Shown: one piece after another, positions 8,663 to 20,199 of the stretch
How positions within the stretch are numbered: position 1 is the first letter of the stretch
Layout: every line of letters starts with the position of its first letter
Source of the DNA: Cheiracanthium punctorium
Lineage: Eukaryota; Arthropoda; Arachnida; Araneae; Cheiracanthiidae
Direction of reading: 5' to 3'
DNA length: 64,000 bases
NCBI GenBank assembly: GCA_038373885.1
Contig: JAWZYV010016978.1
Coordinates: 1,116,001-1,180,000 of the forward strand
Notes under the pieces: generated by a model
What the model saw: the letters and a program-made list of their open reading frames with translations, nothing else
Database searches by the model: none
Told to the model about the DNA's origin: nothing
Position numbers and translations under genes: made by a program

Positions 8663-11380
8663 CAAGGAGCGTAGCCAGAAAATTTTTTCGGGGGGATTGT
8701 ATGAGATATAATTTTGTATTGATAAACTTAATTTCTTACTGACGACGTTGGAAAGGAGGGGGGCTTTGGGGCTAGAGCCCCCCCCCCGCATAGCTTTGTA
8801 GGATGATAGAAAATAATCATATATCGGGTTTTTTTTCAGTCTCCAGAATCCATAAAAACATACTAACCCCCCTCCCCCAAACTCCCAAATCTACTGAATT
8901 GCTACACGCTACTGCGCCCCTATCGGATTGAGGGGAGACCTAGGCTGAGCTATGGCTTATTATTACTGGTTTTCTTTTTATAAGAGCAAGAGTTTATTCT
9001 GATTCATGGTAATTTATCTTGTTAGCTCTTGGTTTTTAAATAAGAAATTTTAGAATAAGGAACATTTATAAGTATATATATTTATATATAAATATTTTTA
9101 TTTTTGAAAATATTCAATTTAAACATTGGTACTCTTATTTTAAAGATGCCTTTTTAAATACTAAATTATGGTATTAATAAGTCAAAAACAATTTTTAAAA
9201 AATGTTCTTTAAATTAAATGTTAGTGTAATTGTAATGTTTTTAAATAAATTTTTAAATGCTGAAAAAGAAAACAGCATCACTTTTTAAAGGAAACTGGTT
9301 TAAAATCATTTAAAACTCATTTCTTAAAATGTAAAATATTAGTTATATATAACTGTGATTATAATTAATAGTTAATTAGTTTTGTTAAAATTAGTTGGAA
9401 AAGTTTCAATAATACTTTCTAACTTTTGTAACTTTAGTTTTTAAACATTAATTTGATCAGAAATACGCACTATCAGAAATACGATCAGAATAAAGCCTTT
9501 GCTAAAGAACCTGACTGAGAATCAAAGACGACCTTGTAAGTGAACGCGTCCGTTAAATATGTAGGGCCGTCTATCCTTTTGCTGGGTTGTGAGCATTCAA
9601 AACTGCATTATTTTGTTAAAACATGATCGATTCCGGTTCTTGTACTACAAAACAAACATACAAAATTTGCAAATCAAATTATTAATTTATAAGTTTTTTA
9701 TCTAAATAATTGATTTACTTATTTATTGTATTATTTTCAAGACAAAGTACATATTCATTTAAAGATGGAGAACAATTCTTTGTAGTGTCACCGGATGTCG
9801 ACACCCGTACTCGTTTTTAGGGTATACTGTTTTTTTTTTTTTTTTTTTTTTTTTAAGTGTCAAACTCAGAGCCTGACAAAATCGAGGGCAGACGGAGCAG
9901 CTACCTTGGGTCCCCAGTGAAAGGAGAACACAAAATGAAAACGCCCCTGTCCTAAAGTAATGTAATATTTTTCAGGAGAGGCTACTTAAAAGAAAAAAAG
10001 TTAAAAGTGATTATTAATAAAATAAATTATTAATTATATCAATTATAATCAATCTTTGATTGCTATTGAATTATTTTCTTCCGAATTCTTTGATAACAAT
10101 TTTTAAGTGAATAAAATTGAATAATATATTAAATTTTAACACATTTTAAGTACTGATTTGAGCATTCTAAGATTTTGCTTACAGAAATTTAGTGAATTCT
10201 TTTTCATACTGCAGCATTTCTTTCCAGAGTTTATATTACTTTGGTAGAATTATTTAGCCCGTCATTTAGAATTTCTGTAGTTAGCACATTTACAGATTCT
10301 GCAGAAGGGAAAGAAGTGTTTTATTCAATTTTTATTAGTTATAGAAAATCAATATTCGTAATGTTATCCTTATAAATGACTCACTGTAAATAATAATAAT
10401 AAATAATAATAAATAATAACAATAGATAATAATAATGAAAAAAAAGTTTTAAACTAGAAAATTTTTTGAAAATTTGAACTCGTTTAAAAATTTAAATTCT
10501 AAATCACATCCAATAAACTATTACCTTTTCAAAAGTTATTTAATGTTTCTTCCTATGAATAAAAAATCAGATAGTTATTTTCTGGAAAATAAAAAGGAAT
10601 ACAAGTGATACACTTTTTTACAAATAAAATAATTGGTATATTAATAACTTGTACAAATATTTATAAATTGCGTAGTCATTTTATAAATGAATTTTCAATT
10701 TATCTACACGAGAATGCTTTTCAAAGATTTATCGCTTTTTTGCCCTTTTTCTTTTGGGATTTTCGGAGTTTTAACATAGCCATAAGTAGTTGTGACATGA
10801 TTCCAAAAAAAGAAGGGAAAAAAAAAAAAGAAAGAAAAAAGCCTCTGCGAGATCCTCTACCTCCGCTTTGTTCTTTTTTGACCCCCAGGACATGTATATC
10901 TTACCTCTTTGTCTAATGGTCAAAACATTAGGGGTCGAATGCTATTTTTGGAATTCTCCTTTGACCTTGAACAAGTGTTCTCACTGTTCTGCAAAAGCGG
11001 AATTTTCGTTTAACCTTGAATAAGTGGTTTTGTTTGACGGATTATTGCAAGTTTGTCGAGGGGGGGGGCGGTTAGTTAGAAGATTGACATATACATCCAA
11101 TAGGATCTTTTACATTAATTTCTTTCTTCTCGGGGGGGGGGCGGTCGCCCCCTCCGCCCCCCTTTAATCCGCCCTTGGTGGCGGTTGAGGAGGGAGGGGG
11201 TAATTCTTCAGTAAGAAAAGTCAAAATTCATTTGATATGCCAAAAAAAACCCATTTAAACATGAAAAAAATAAACCCTTATCCCGCACCCACACCCACAC
11301 ACGCACACCTATGTGTTAATTAAAATCCCTATTTAACAAGGATTTTATTTCTTTGAAATCTTAACACTTGTATGTCATCA
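8663..11380. other. AT-rich non-coding DNA with low-complexity tracts
   Basis: 8663-8912 resembles a damaged GGCGTAGCC-type element (GAGCGTAGCCAGAAAATTTTTTC at one side, G and C runs inside). A run of 20+ T lies at 9831-9854 and an AAT-type microsatellite at 10388-10437. 11050-11170 has long G and C runs and a hAT-like end TTAATCCGCCCTTG. No gene recognised. Confidence 0.5.
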
Positions 11381-11388
11381 GCGTACCT

Positions 11389-11564
11389 TAGTGGCGTAGC
11401 CAGGAATTTTTCATGGGGGGGGGGGGGCGTTACGACTACTGCAACTCACATATATGCATATTTGCTGTGATAAGGGAGTGAAGAATATACATTTTGTATG
11501 GCAAAAAATTCATCATGTGGGGGGGGGGTTGACCCCCCTATCCCCCCCCTTGGCTACGCTACTG
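11389..11564 (+). mobile_element. 'GGCGTAGCC' hAT miniature element
   Basis: The 176-bp copy runs from TAGTGGCGTAGCCAGG to TTGGCTACGCTACTG. The octamer GCGTACCT is perfectly duplicated at 11381-11388 and 11565-11572. The core matches the other family members, with a G run of about 13 near the left and mixed G/C runs near the right. Confidence 0.95.
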
Positions 11565-11886
11565 GCGTACCTGAATGGTTTTTTGGGGGTCATACTCCCT
11601 AAAAGCTTCATTTACTGTTAAGTAATTGGAAATCTATTTTTTTTTGTTTTTTTTTTTGGTTAGCGGAAACCGAAATCTTTCTAGGAAAGTCTATCCCCCT
11701 CCCCCCTTCCTTAACGCCTACCAAATTATACACAAATTGAATTATTCAATTAGACATGTGTCTTCCCCCATTTCTGGAAAACAAAGTACATTAAACCTCA
11801 TAATTCAACTTCATACCTCCCCTTTTCTGCAAAAGAAAAGAAATTTTTTCAAGTATTTAAATAAATTATTACACAAATATCTTTTT

Positions 11887-11994
11887 AGGTGGCGTTTTAT
11901 CCGGCGGCGTTTTATCCGGCGGCGTTTTTTCCAGGTGGCGTTTTTTCCGGCGGCGTTTTTTCCAGGTGGCGTTTTTTCCGGCGGCGTTTTTTCC
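11887..11994 (+). repeat. GGCGTTTTTTCC minisatellite, plus orientation
   Basis: Seven units of 15-16 bp alternate between GGCGGCGTTTTTTCC and AGGTGGCGTTTTTTCC, the first ones with TTTTATCC. The regular alternation suggests a ~31-bp higher-order unit. Confidence 0.9.
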
Positions 11995-12248
11995 TACATT
12001 CGTACTTTTATTGGTCCTCAATGACAGAATGATGAGAAAGAAATGGTTCGTCGAAATATCCCGTGTATTTTTATTTTTTCTTCGCAAACCCATAGTACAT
12101 CACTTTTCCAATACTTGTTATTGTGTATTGTGCAAGTGAGTTAGACAGAGTTTAGAATAGTGGGCGTTTTTGTTTTTTTTTTTTTCTTGTTACGGCAGCA
12201 TAGCATATCATTGTGAAGTGTATAAAAGTTTAATTTCACTTTTGGCTT

Positions 12249-12339
12249 TATGTTTCCTAAAAAAAACATCGGTGGTGCCAAAAGCACAAGATATAAAATA
12301 CAGTGTGCTTTATGTCGGGATATTTTTGATAATGATTAA

Positions 12340-12375
<36 letters not shown>

Positions 12376-12556
12376 AGGATAACTAAGCATTCAGATCTTC
12401 ATAAACAAAATCGAATGGGGCCTGTTCAGTTACCAAATGGAATTAAGAGAAAGAATTCTTGGGATATTTATTCTTGCTCTTCGAATGTATGTTTATCTAC
12501 GGAATTAGAGAAAGAAAACCCTTCAAGTTCAACAGATCCACAAACTTCAAGTGAGT
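12249..12556 (+). pseudogene. Possible Cys/His zinc-finger exon relic split by a poly(A) tract
   Basis: One frame starts MFPKKNIGGAKSTRYK and continues IQCALCRDIFDND, then a stop. After a run of about 32 A (12342-12373) another frame gives RITKHSDLHKQNRMG and a Ser-rich stretch to SSTDPQTSS, where a donor-like GTGAGT occurs (12552). CxxC...HxxxH spacing recalls a BED- or C2H2-like finger common at the N-termini of hAT-derived proteins. Not assignable to a family; could be chance. Confidence 0.35.
12342..12373. repeat. Poly(A) homopolymer
   Basis: An uninterrupted A run of about 32 bases inside the preceding relic. Confidence 0.9.
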
Positions 12557-12710
12557 TATATGTAAATTACATTCATATATTATATTTTAAACGTGTTTAA
12601 AAGCTTTAATGTTATTATTTAAAATATGGTCAGTTTATTTCTCTAAAGCATTGAATTATCTCTTCTAAGCACTTGCTTTTTGTAATGTATTTGTACAAAT
12701 ATACTATGCC

Positions 12711-12890
12711 CAAGGGCGGATCCAGAAATATTTTTCAGGAAGGGTGCAAAGCTTGAATACCAATTCAGAATTGCATGAACATGCAATTTTATTTGAAGCG
12801 TATTTTTACTAGTGTAAATATTTTCCTCTCGAGGAATTCGCGCCCCCTGTGCCCTCGCCCTAAAACCACACTTGCCCCTCACACCCCCCC
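12711..12890 (+). mobile_element. hAT-like miniature element, left end only
   Basis: Begins CAAGGGCGGATCCAGAAAT followed by TTTTTCAGG, a common arthropod hAT end. C-rich DNA around 12840-12890 may be its other side, but no inverted end or target duplication is visible. Confidence 0.4.
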
Positions 12891-12899
12891 TTATAAAAA

Positions 12900-14100
12900 A
12901 GAATTGAAACTAGTTTGAGCACAAATTTTGAATGAACACATTCTGCGTTATTTAAAAATAAAAATAATTTTAAAATAAGGCACATATTTCAAAAACTGAG
13001 TCACTTGTTCTGTCTCAGAAATTTTAAAATACTACTTTAAAGTTTATTTATTAACAGCATTTTCATGATACATATATATCATTAAATGTCCTTAGACATG
13101 GATGCTCGTAATGGTTTGGAGTGCACTTTTAATCATAGCTGCGGACACAGAGTCATAACTTTTTCACTTGAAGCTGTAGTAGAAGTCGGACTTTTTGACC
13201 TCACATTTTGATTCTATGAAATGTTTTACAACATTATTGTATTTTAAGTTATATTAACTGTCTGAGTACTCTATGAATTAATCTAAATTTTCTCCTAATT
13301 GGTCTTTTAAACACTATGAGTACTTTTAAATGTGCTCTTGCTTTTAAACCATTGATAAGTAACATGTTGTTCACCCCATTATATGTCATTCCCGTTAAAT
13401 TACAGGACAGGATATACATTTTAAAAATATATTCTTTTGTTGCAATTTCGAATTGTTTGGTATATTTATCAAATACGATTTAGTAATTGGAATGAGGACG
13501 AAAGGTATGTCTTTATAAACTTTCAAATTGCATTAATGCAAATTTAAATTAAACACAGATTTAATGTAATTGTATGTAAATTAACAGTATTTTAATTCAC
13601 GAGTCAAAAGCTTTTGTGTCATAAATGTAAAATAAAATTTCCCATTGTATTACTTTTATTCATAGAGCTACAAAATTTATGTCTTAATTGATATTTTAAA
13701 AAGAGATTTACGACTCGGGCGATAAGAAATTTCGGATTTTGTTTACTACGGAAACTTTTTAAAATGTATATTTAATTGTGTAAAAATTTGACATGACAAA
13801 ATATTTATAAAATTATTTTACAGTTATTCATCTCTGGCATTCAAAATATGTATAAACCTATGAATATTTAAACGCTTTAACTAAAAATTTTCATTTTAAT
13901 TAGAAATATTTTAAACTGGTCGTATTTTATTTATTTATAAGTTAGTGTGTTATGCAAAGTATTCTATGTCTTTAAAATTATTTTATCACAGTAATCCTTA
14001 CTTGAACTCTTATAACTGTTGAGAAAGTAAGAAGATATTTTTATAACTAAGTGGTTAATTAGATAATTTAACGATGTAACAATCGTAAAATGACGTGAAA
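12900..14100. other. AT-rich DNA upstream of the Gypsy element
   Basis: No gene seen. Part of this may be the Gypsy 5' LTR, but with no second LTR copy its left edge cannot be set. Confidence 0.4.
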
Positions 14101-14294
14101 GCAACGTCATCCTTTTCAGTTAAAAATCCATCCAACTAACTCCATGGCGCGGTCTCGCGATTTTCATTTTATCCAGTAGTTCGCCTATTGTTGGTGTTCT
14201 AAAGTTTTTTTTTAGTGAAAGATGTTTGCAAGAAAATATTGTAAGATGGTTTTGTAATGGTTGTGAATAATAAAATGATGTTTACAGCTATAAG

Positions 14295-14306
14295 TGGCGC
14301 CCAACG
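14295..14306 (+). promoter_or_regulatory. Gypsy primer-binding site
   Basis: TGGCGCCCAACG lies 60 bp upstream of the gag start and 8 bp after a possible LTR end TTTACA (14281-14286), with an AATAAA at 14268-14273. TGGCGCCC-type sites pair with a tRNA 3' end (lysine-type in many retroelements). Confidence 0.7.
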
Positions 14307-14366
14307 TAAAAAATGGTACAGATAAGTGAGTGACGGTTTATTTTGTTTACTTTAAATTCAGGAAAT

Positions 14367-17300
14367 ATGGCTTACTTAGGTAAAGCGCGAAAAGAAGACT
14401 TAATCCTTCTTGCCCAAGAAATTGGCGAGGAAGAGGTTAATGCAGATTTAAAGGTTATAGATCTTAAAAACTTAATTATGAAGTCTAAGAATTATGAGGA
14501 AGAGTTTGTAAAAGATGTCCTATCAAATATAATTGAAGTTCGGAAATCAAAAGAACAAGAAATAATTAATGACAAGAATCTCGAAATAGAAAGGCTTAGG
14601 TCCCAACTCGCAGCTCATAGGTTAGGCTTACCGACCGAAATTAATAGAGCTAGTGTAGAAATGAATCAGTCTATCTTGGAAGTACAAAAACTTTTACCAG
14701 TTTTCTGTCCAAAAGAAGATGATATGGGTTTATTTTTGAATTTGTTTGAAAGGCAGTTAAACTTCTTTAATGTGCCTGATTCTAAATGGGTTGCTTATTT
14801 GATCGGTGTGCTACCATCCGATATCGCCAAACTTATTGCTAGGGAGCCAAATGAAAAGACTCATAATTATAAATACGTTAAAAACTTGTTGTTACAAAGG
14901 TTTAAGCTTACGGCAGATAAATTCAGACAGTTATTCTGTCAGCATAACAAATCGCTTGACGGTACTTGGCGAGATTTCTATTTTGAATTAAGGGCATACT
15001 TTGAAGGTCGTATTTCAGAACTAGGTATCAGTGATTTCGAAAGCCTTAAAGACTTAATAATTGCCGACCAAATAAAAAGAAAAACCCCATCAGAAATGAG
15101 AGATCATTTTATGGATGAATGGGTAGACTGGAATTCTCCTAGTGAATTAGCTGAAAAGCTTGATGCTTATGTAAATATTCGAAATAATTTAGGAAAAGAC
15201 TCTGTCTATTTTAGAAAGAAATTTAGTGGATATAAAACTAGTTCCCCAAAACGAGACTACCAGTCTAAATGGTCTGAAAGAACACAAATAAAATCTGTCT
15301 CAGATGATAGAAATCCTTTAACATGTTACGGTTGTGGTAACCCTGGATACATAAAGGCAAAATGTCCAAATTGTTCAAAAAACAGAGAAGAACAAACTAG
15401 ATTTAATTCTGTACATATGTACACTTGTTTGGGTTCACCCCCTCCAACTGTTTTGTTAGACATATCCATTTTTGAAGCAACTGGAGCTGTTTGCGCGGAT
15501 ACTGGTGCTAGCCGTTCTATTGGTGGAGAATCCTTATATAAATTTCTGATGGAAAGAGGCCAAATATTCACGGATCTAGAACTTTCTATGCAGTTAGCTG
15601 ATGGTCATCGAACTACGTCTAGAGTGTTGAGTGCTGACGTGCCAATTACGATTCAAAACCGAACATTTATTACGAATCTTATTTTCTTACCCCATGCTAA
15701 GGGAAATCGCACTCTGTTGGGTGTAGACTTTTTACAAAAATCTGGTATTGTGTTAGATATCAAGAGCGGGTTTTGGCACTTTGATGACACACCTCGTCAC
15801 AAATTCTCGTTTGCAAAAGAGGATCCAAATCTGGAAGAAACTGTCGAAAATATCGAAGTAAATTCTTATTCTTTGAGAGAAAGCGAAGGTTCAAGATTAG
15901 ATTCTGAAGAAAAGAAAATTTTAAATGATTTGCTCTGCAAATATGAGAGAATCTTTCAGGCAGGGGGAGAGGCCACTCCACTAGTAGAGCATCATATTAA
16001 TACAGGAAATCACCCGCCAGTGTCAGTTCCACCTTATCGGCTGTCCCCAGCAAAAAGAGAGTTGCTGAAAGCTAAAATAAATGACCTTCTTGTAAAAGGA
16101 ATTATTGAAGAGTGTGAATCTCCGTACTCGGCACCAGTTGTCCTTGTTCCAAAACCGAATGGTGACGTACGTCTTTGTATCGATTACAGAAAGCTAAACT
16201 CTGTGACTATACCCGATTCTTATCCTTTACCGAGGATGGACGATCTTTTGCATCAAGCCAAACGTACTGAATTCATGTCTACGCTTGACTTACGTTCTGG
16301 TTACCACCAGGTAAATGTGTATGCACCTGATCGTGACAAAACAGCTTTCGTGTGTTCTCTAGGAACATTTCGCTATCGCAGAATGCCTTTTGGTCTGCGT
16401 AATGCACCAGCAACTTTTCAGAGACTTATGGATAACTTTCGAAAGGGACTTCCTGGAATAAATATACTTACTTATTTGGATGATATTATAGTTTTGTCAT
16501 CCACTTTTGAGCAGCACATGTCAGATCTTGAAGCTGTTTTTCAGAGACTTGAAAAATGGAAACTTTTTGTAAATAGAGAAAAGTGTAATTTTGCATGTAA
16601 CAAAGTAAAGTACTTAGGTCACTGGATTACCCCTAATGGCATTGAAGTAGACTCTGAAAAGGTTGAAGCCATCACTCGGATTCCGCCTCCCAAGAATGTT
16701 AAACAACTGCAGTCCTTCCTACAAACCTGTTCATGGTATCGACGATTCATACCTAACTTTGCAGAACTATCTCGACCATTAAGCAATCTCACTAAGAAGA
16801 AATCAACGTGGTTTTGGGGTACCCATGAAGAAAATGTATTTCAAGCTTTAAAACGCTGCTTGGTTTCGGCACCAATACTGGAACAGGCTGATGAAACAAA
16901 ACCATTCATTGTTCGAACTGATGCAAGCAGCTATGCTCTTGGAGCAGTGCTCCTCCAGGGGAAGAATTCTGAAGAACGAGTGATTGAGTATGCTAGTAGA
17001 TTATTGAATTCTGCAGAACGTAACTATTCAACTACTGAGCGGGAGGCACTTGCTGTAATTTGGGCTCTTAACAAGTTCCGAGGGTACATTGATGGAAGTG
17101 AAGTTACTGTGGCATCAGACCACCAGCCTTTAAGATGGCTCATGAGTCTTAAGTCTCCATCTGGACGACTTGCCAGATGGGCTTTGCAATTGCAGGAATT
17201 CAATTTGAAGATAGAATACATACCTGGAAAGGCGAATGTTATAGCTGATATGTTGTCCCGGCCTAGTTGTGGACATCCTCCTAAAGATAGCTGTGAGCTC

Positions 17301-18691
17301 TGCTCGGTCGTTGTGGATATACCAGCAAGTAAACCAAGTGATTTACGTTTTGAACAAATGAAAGATGAAGAATTGAAAAAGATCATTAACAGCTTTGAAA
17401 GTGACCAAAAAAGTGTTGACTATCATAACTGGACCGAACGTGGTTACATTATGAACCAAGGTGTTTTGTACAGAAATTCCCCAAGTTCAGATTCGGAAGA
17501 GGCACAGCTTGTTGTGCCATCGCACGAGAAAGAAAATATTATGAAAGTATACCATGATTCGCCAACAGCAGGTCATTAGGGTGCTGAAGGAACTTATGAT
17601 AGAATTTCCAAAAGATACTATTGGACCGGAATGCGTTCATATATTGCAAACTATGTAAAGAACTGTGCTGAATGCAACAGGTACAAGCCGTCAAATCAAA
17701 AACCATCGGGATTGTTGCAAACTCCTGTTTATTCTCAAAGGTTTGAAGTCCTATCTAATGATCTTTTTGGTCCCTTACCAGAAAGTAAAAGTGGCAAAAA
17801 GTGGATATTTATTGTTGAAGATTGTGCAACTAGATGGGTAGAATTGTTTGCCTCAAAGCAAGCCACTGCAAAGGAGTGTGCAACGACGTTGTTAGAAGAA
17901 GTTATTTTGAGATATGGTCTCCCAAGACGTCTAATTAGTGATAACGGGACCCAATTTGTCAGTGGTGTAATGCAACAACTCTGTTTCCTCTTGGATATAA
18001 AACAAAGCTTGATTCTTGTCTATCATCCTCAAGCTAACCCTGTAGAGAGGAAAAATCGGGATCTGAAACCGAGATTAGCTATCCTTGTGGGTAATGAACA
18101 CGACTCTTGGGAAGAAAAGCTTCCAACAATTCGCTTTGCTATGAACACTGCCAAATGTGATACCACCGGACAAAGTGCAGCATATTTGCAGTTCGGCAGA
18201 GAACTACGGACAGTCGATGACGTACAGCATGATATACATGCAGTTATTTATAACGACAATTTTGTGCCAGAAATTACGCCATATTTGAAGAGATTTGCTA
18301 ATATTTCTAAGGAAATTAAGGAAAGAGTGGAAATAAAACAAGACCAAAGAAAGAAATATGCTGATCGTAAAAGGCAGCAAGGACCTAACTTCATACCGGG
18401 AGATAAAGTATGGGTAACCTCACATCCTGTGAGTAAAGCATCCAATAACAAAACTGCAAAGTTCATGCCTAAGCGTGATGGACCATATGTGATATAGACT
18501 CAAAGATCGCCTACTTTGCAAGCCTGGATAATCCACATGAACCGCTTGCAACATATCATTCATCAGCATTAAAATTGTGTCATAACTCGGGCGCTACACC
18601 GGTGGCTCCGATAAGAAAACGAGGTAGACCACCAAAAAAGCCTCCTGGTTCTTTGTCGGGACGTCGGCAGAACCGGGGCCTTCGCAATTAG
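14367..18691 (+). pseudogene. Gypsy Gag-Pol polyprotein, two TAG stops and one frameshift
   Basis: The start is taken at MAYLGKARKEDL (14367); an ATG eight codons upstream is also in frame. Order: Gag N-terminal coiled region; capsid-like part; zinc knuckle CYGCGNPGYIKAKC (~residue 319), where the usual His is Tyr; protease with DTGAS (~377); reverse transcriptase with LCIDYRKLN and YLDDIIV (~702); RNase H with RTDASSYALGA (~850); integrase zinc-binding HDSPTAGH...CAEC; catalytic core with LISDNGTQF and the Glu of QANPVERKNR. A TAG at 17577 falls inside the integrase HHCC motif; translation continues in the same frame. A second TAG is at 18495, followed by a small frameshift. The tail then ends with an AT-hook-like KRGRPPKKPP and stops at 18691. 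Only three lesions over 4.3 kb indicate recent death. Confidence 0.92.
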
Positions 18692-19478
18692 TAACGGGCC
18701 TGCGCGTGTATTTTGATGAGCCATCCAAAGAGGCCTACGGATGCTCGAATCTTCACGTATACATCAGGCATTTCTTAAGCTTCCCAGTGCTTTCAAACGT
18801 TATTTAATGTAGTTTTAAGTAGTAATTGTGTTACTAATTCAAGTACGAACTCATGATTAATTTGTTTGCTATGATACATATTTACATAAAGAAAATAGAT
18901 GCATATAATTTGAAGGAAAAACAAAGTAGCGCTTACTCTCAAGATTCATGATTGCTTATTTTAGTTTCACAAGTGGATATTTAATATACTTTAAAATAAC
19001 TAAATACACTCTTAGAAAGACATTTTTATAATGAATATTTCATGAACGTAGTCGTATTTCTTACGTTATTTTAAACAATTCAAGATTACTCTTTAACAAA
19101 TGATGTATTTTAAAGCGCATTTCAGTCTTTTCGGGATATCCTGTATATAGGAGAAGTAGAATCATTTTAAAGCTGTAGAAACAAGCACTAAAGTTTCGGT
19201 ATGCCACTTTACTGCGCGCCTTCAAAATCATTTTTCTCAAAAGAAAATTTTTGTTGTAAAGTGGTTCTACCTATAAACATTTCAGTTGCATATTTCTCAC
19301 TTATTGTGATTTAAAATATTAATATTACATAAATTAACGATTCGATTAATATTTTTACAGTAAAACATGTTAGCCAGAAACACTAGACTTTTTGAGATAA
19401 CGAGTTGAAATTAAAGGGAATCAGTTTGTAAATGGAAATGTAGATTACGGCCAATTATCTACGCTAGGGATCTAGGCC
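18692..19478. other. AT-rich DNA downstream of Gypsy
   Basis: No ORF and no recognisable 3' LTR. Confidence 0.5.
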
Positions 19479-19479
19479 G

Positions 19480-19660
19480 GGGGTGGGTTTGCCCTCCGTG
19501 GGGGACTTTCTAAGAGGTCCTAACCCGTATTTATGCAAAGTTTCGGAAAAAAAACACGGAAAACTCCGAACGGTTAGGTCGGCGAACGCGACCTAGTGCC
19601 GAACCAGGTTCCTTCCGTCTCTCAGTTCAAAGCGCTAGCGCTATGCCACTGGTGGGGTGC
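19480..19660 (-). repeat. tRNA-derived SINE-like repeat
   Basis: On the minus strand the order is box A-like TGGCATAGCGCTAGCG (19633-19648) and then box B-like GGTTCGGCACT (19595-19605), with tRNA-like spacing of ~40 bases. A GC-rich body with ACGGAGGGCAAACCC follows, against an AT-rich surrounding. No poly(A)-type tail or target duplication confirmed. Confidence 0.5.
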
Positions 19661-19684
19661 GATTCAATTTGTAAGGGAAAGCAC

Positions 19685-19735
19685 ATTTAATGAGATATCA
19701 AGAATTTCGATGTTCGAGATATCGAAGTTAAACTG
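19685..19735. repeat. Tigger/mariner-like end
   Basis: TTCGAGATATCGAAGTTAAACTGTA reads on the minus strand as a TACAGTTTAACTTCGATATC terminal repeat. A related GAGATAACGAGTTGAAA motif occurs at ~19397, in the same orientation rather than inverted. Fragment only. Confidence 0.4.
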
Positions 19736-20022
19736 TAATTAAATTTACATGTATCTCTTAATTTTATAAAAATAACTGCAATTTGTGTAAAAGCGTGCAA
19801 ATTTAGTCATGCTTAATTTATAAAATAAATTTTCAGTGAATTTACAGCAATATTCTTGCACAAAAAACTTTTGTTTCTGATATTTTTTCTGCGGGGGAAA
19901 AAAAAAAATGCGTAGAACTTTCTTCGCTGAACTTTTTTCAAAGAATTTCATTCATATGAAATATTTTAAGCGTTAACCTGAAGAACTCTTAAAAGTAGCT
20001 TTCGAGATTTTACAGAAACGTG

Positions 20023-20191
20023 CAAGGCCGTTACCAGGGGGGAGGATCATGTGGGTTTGACCCCCCCCCCCTCCAAAATTTCAGTAAATGCATTATCAGT
20101 TTATTTGCGTTGATTCTAGAGATCAGTTAATTTAATTTTAGCACTACAGATCCCCTCCACCCACCGAAATTTTTTGCTTGCTGAGGCCTTG
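20023..20191. mobile_element. hAT-like miniature element, 169 bp
   Basis: Begins CAAGGCCGTTACCAGGGG and ends CTGAGGCCTTG with G and C runs inside. Length and ends resemble the GGCCGTAC family. Flanking octamers do not match, so boundaries are approximate. Confidence 0.55.
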
Positions 20192-20199
20192 GGGAAATA

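Larger units (their letters stand above)
14281..18691 (+). mobile_element. Gypsy (Ty3-like) LTR retrotransposon, near full length, 3' LTR not seen
   Basis: Gag, protease, RT, RNase H and integrase follow in one frame after a primer-binding site. I compared DNA up to ~1 kb downstream of the coding region with the 5' leader and saw no repeat of it. The 3' LTR is therefore missing, truncated or too diverged to recognise by eye. No envelope-like ORF follows integrase. Confidence 0.85.

Noticed and set aside
15326..17386. Antisense frames over the Gypsy polyprotein
   Set aside because: Shadows of a strong coding frame.
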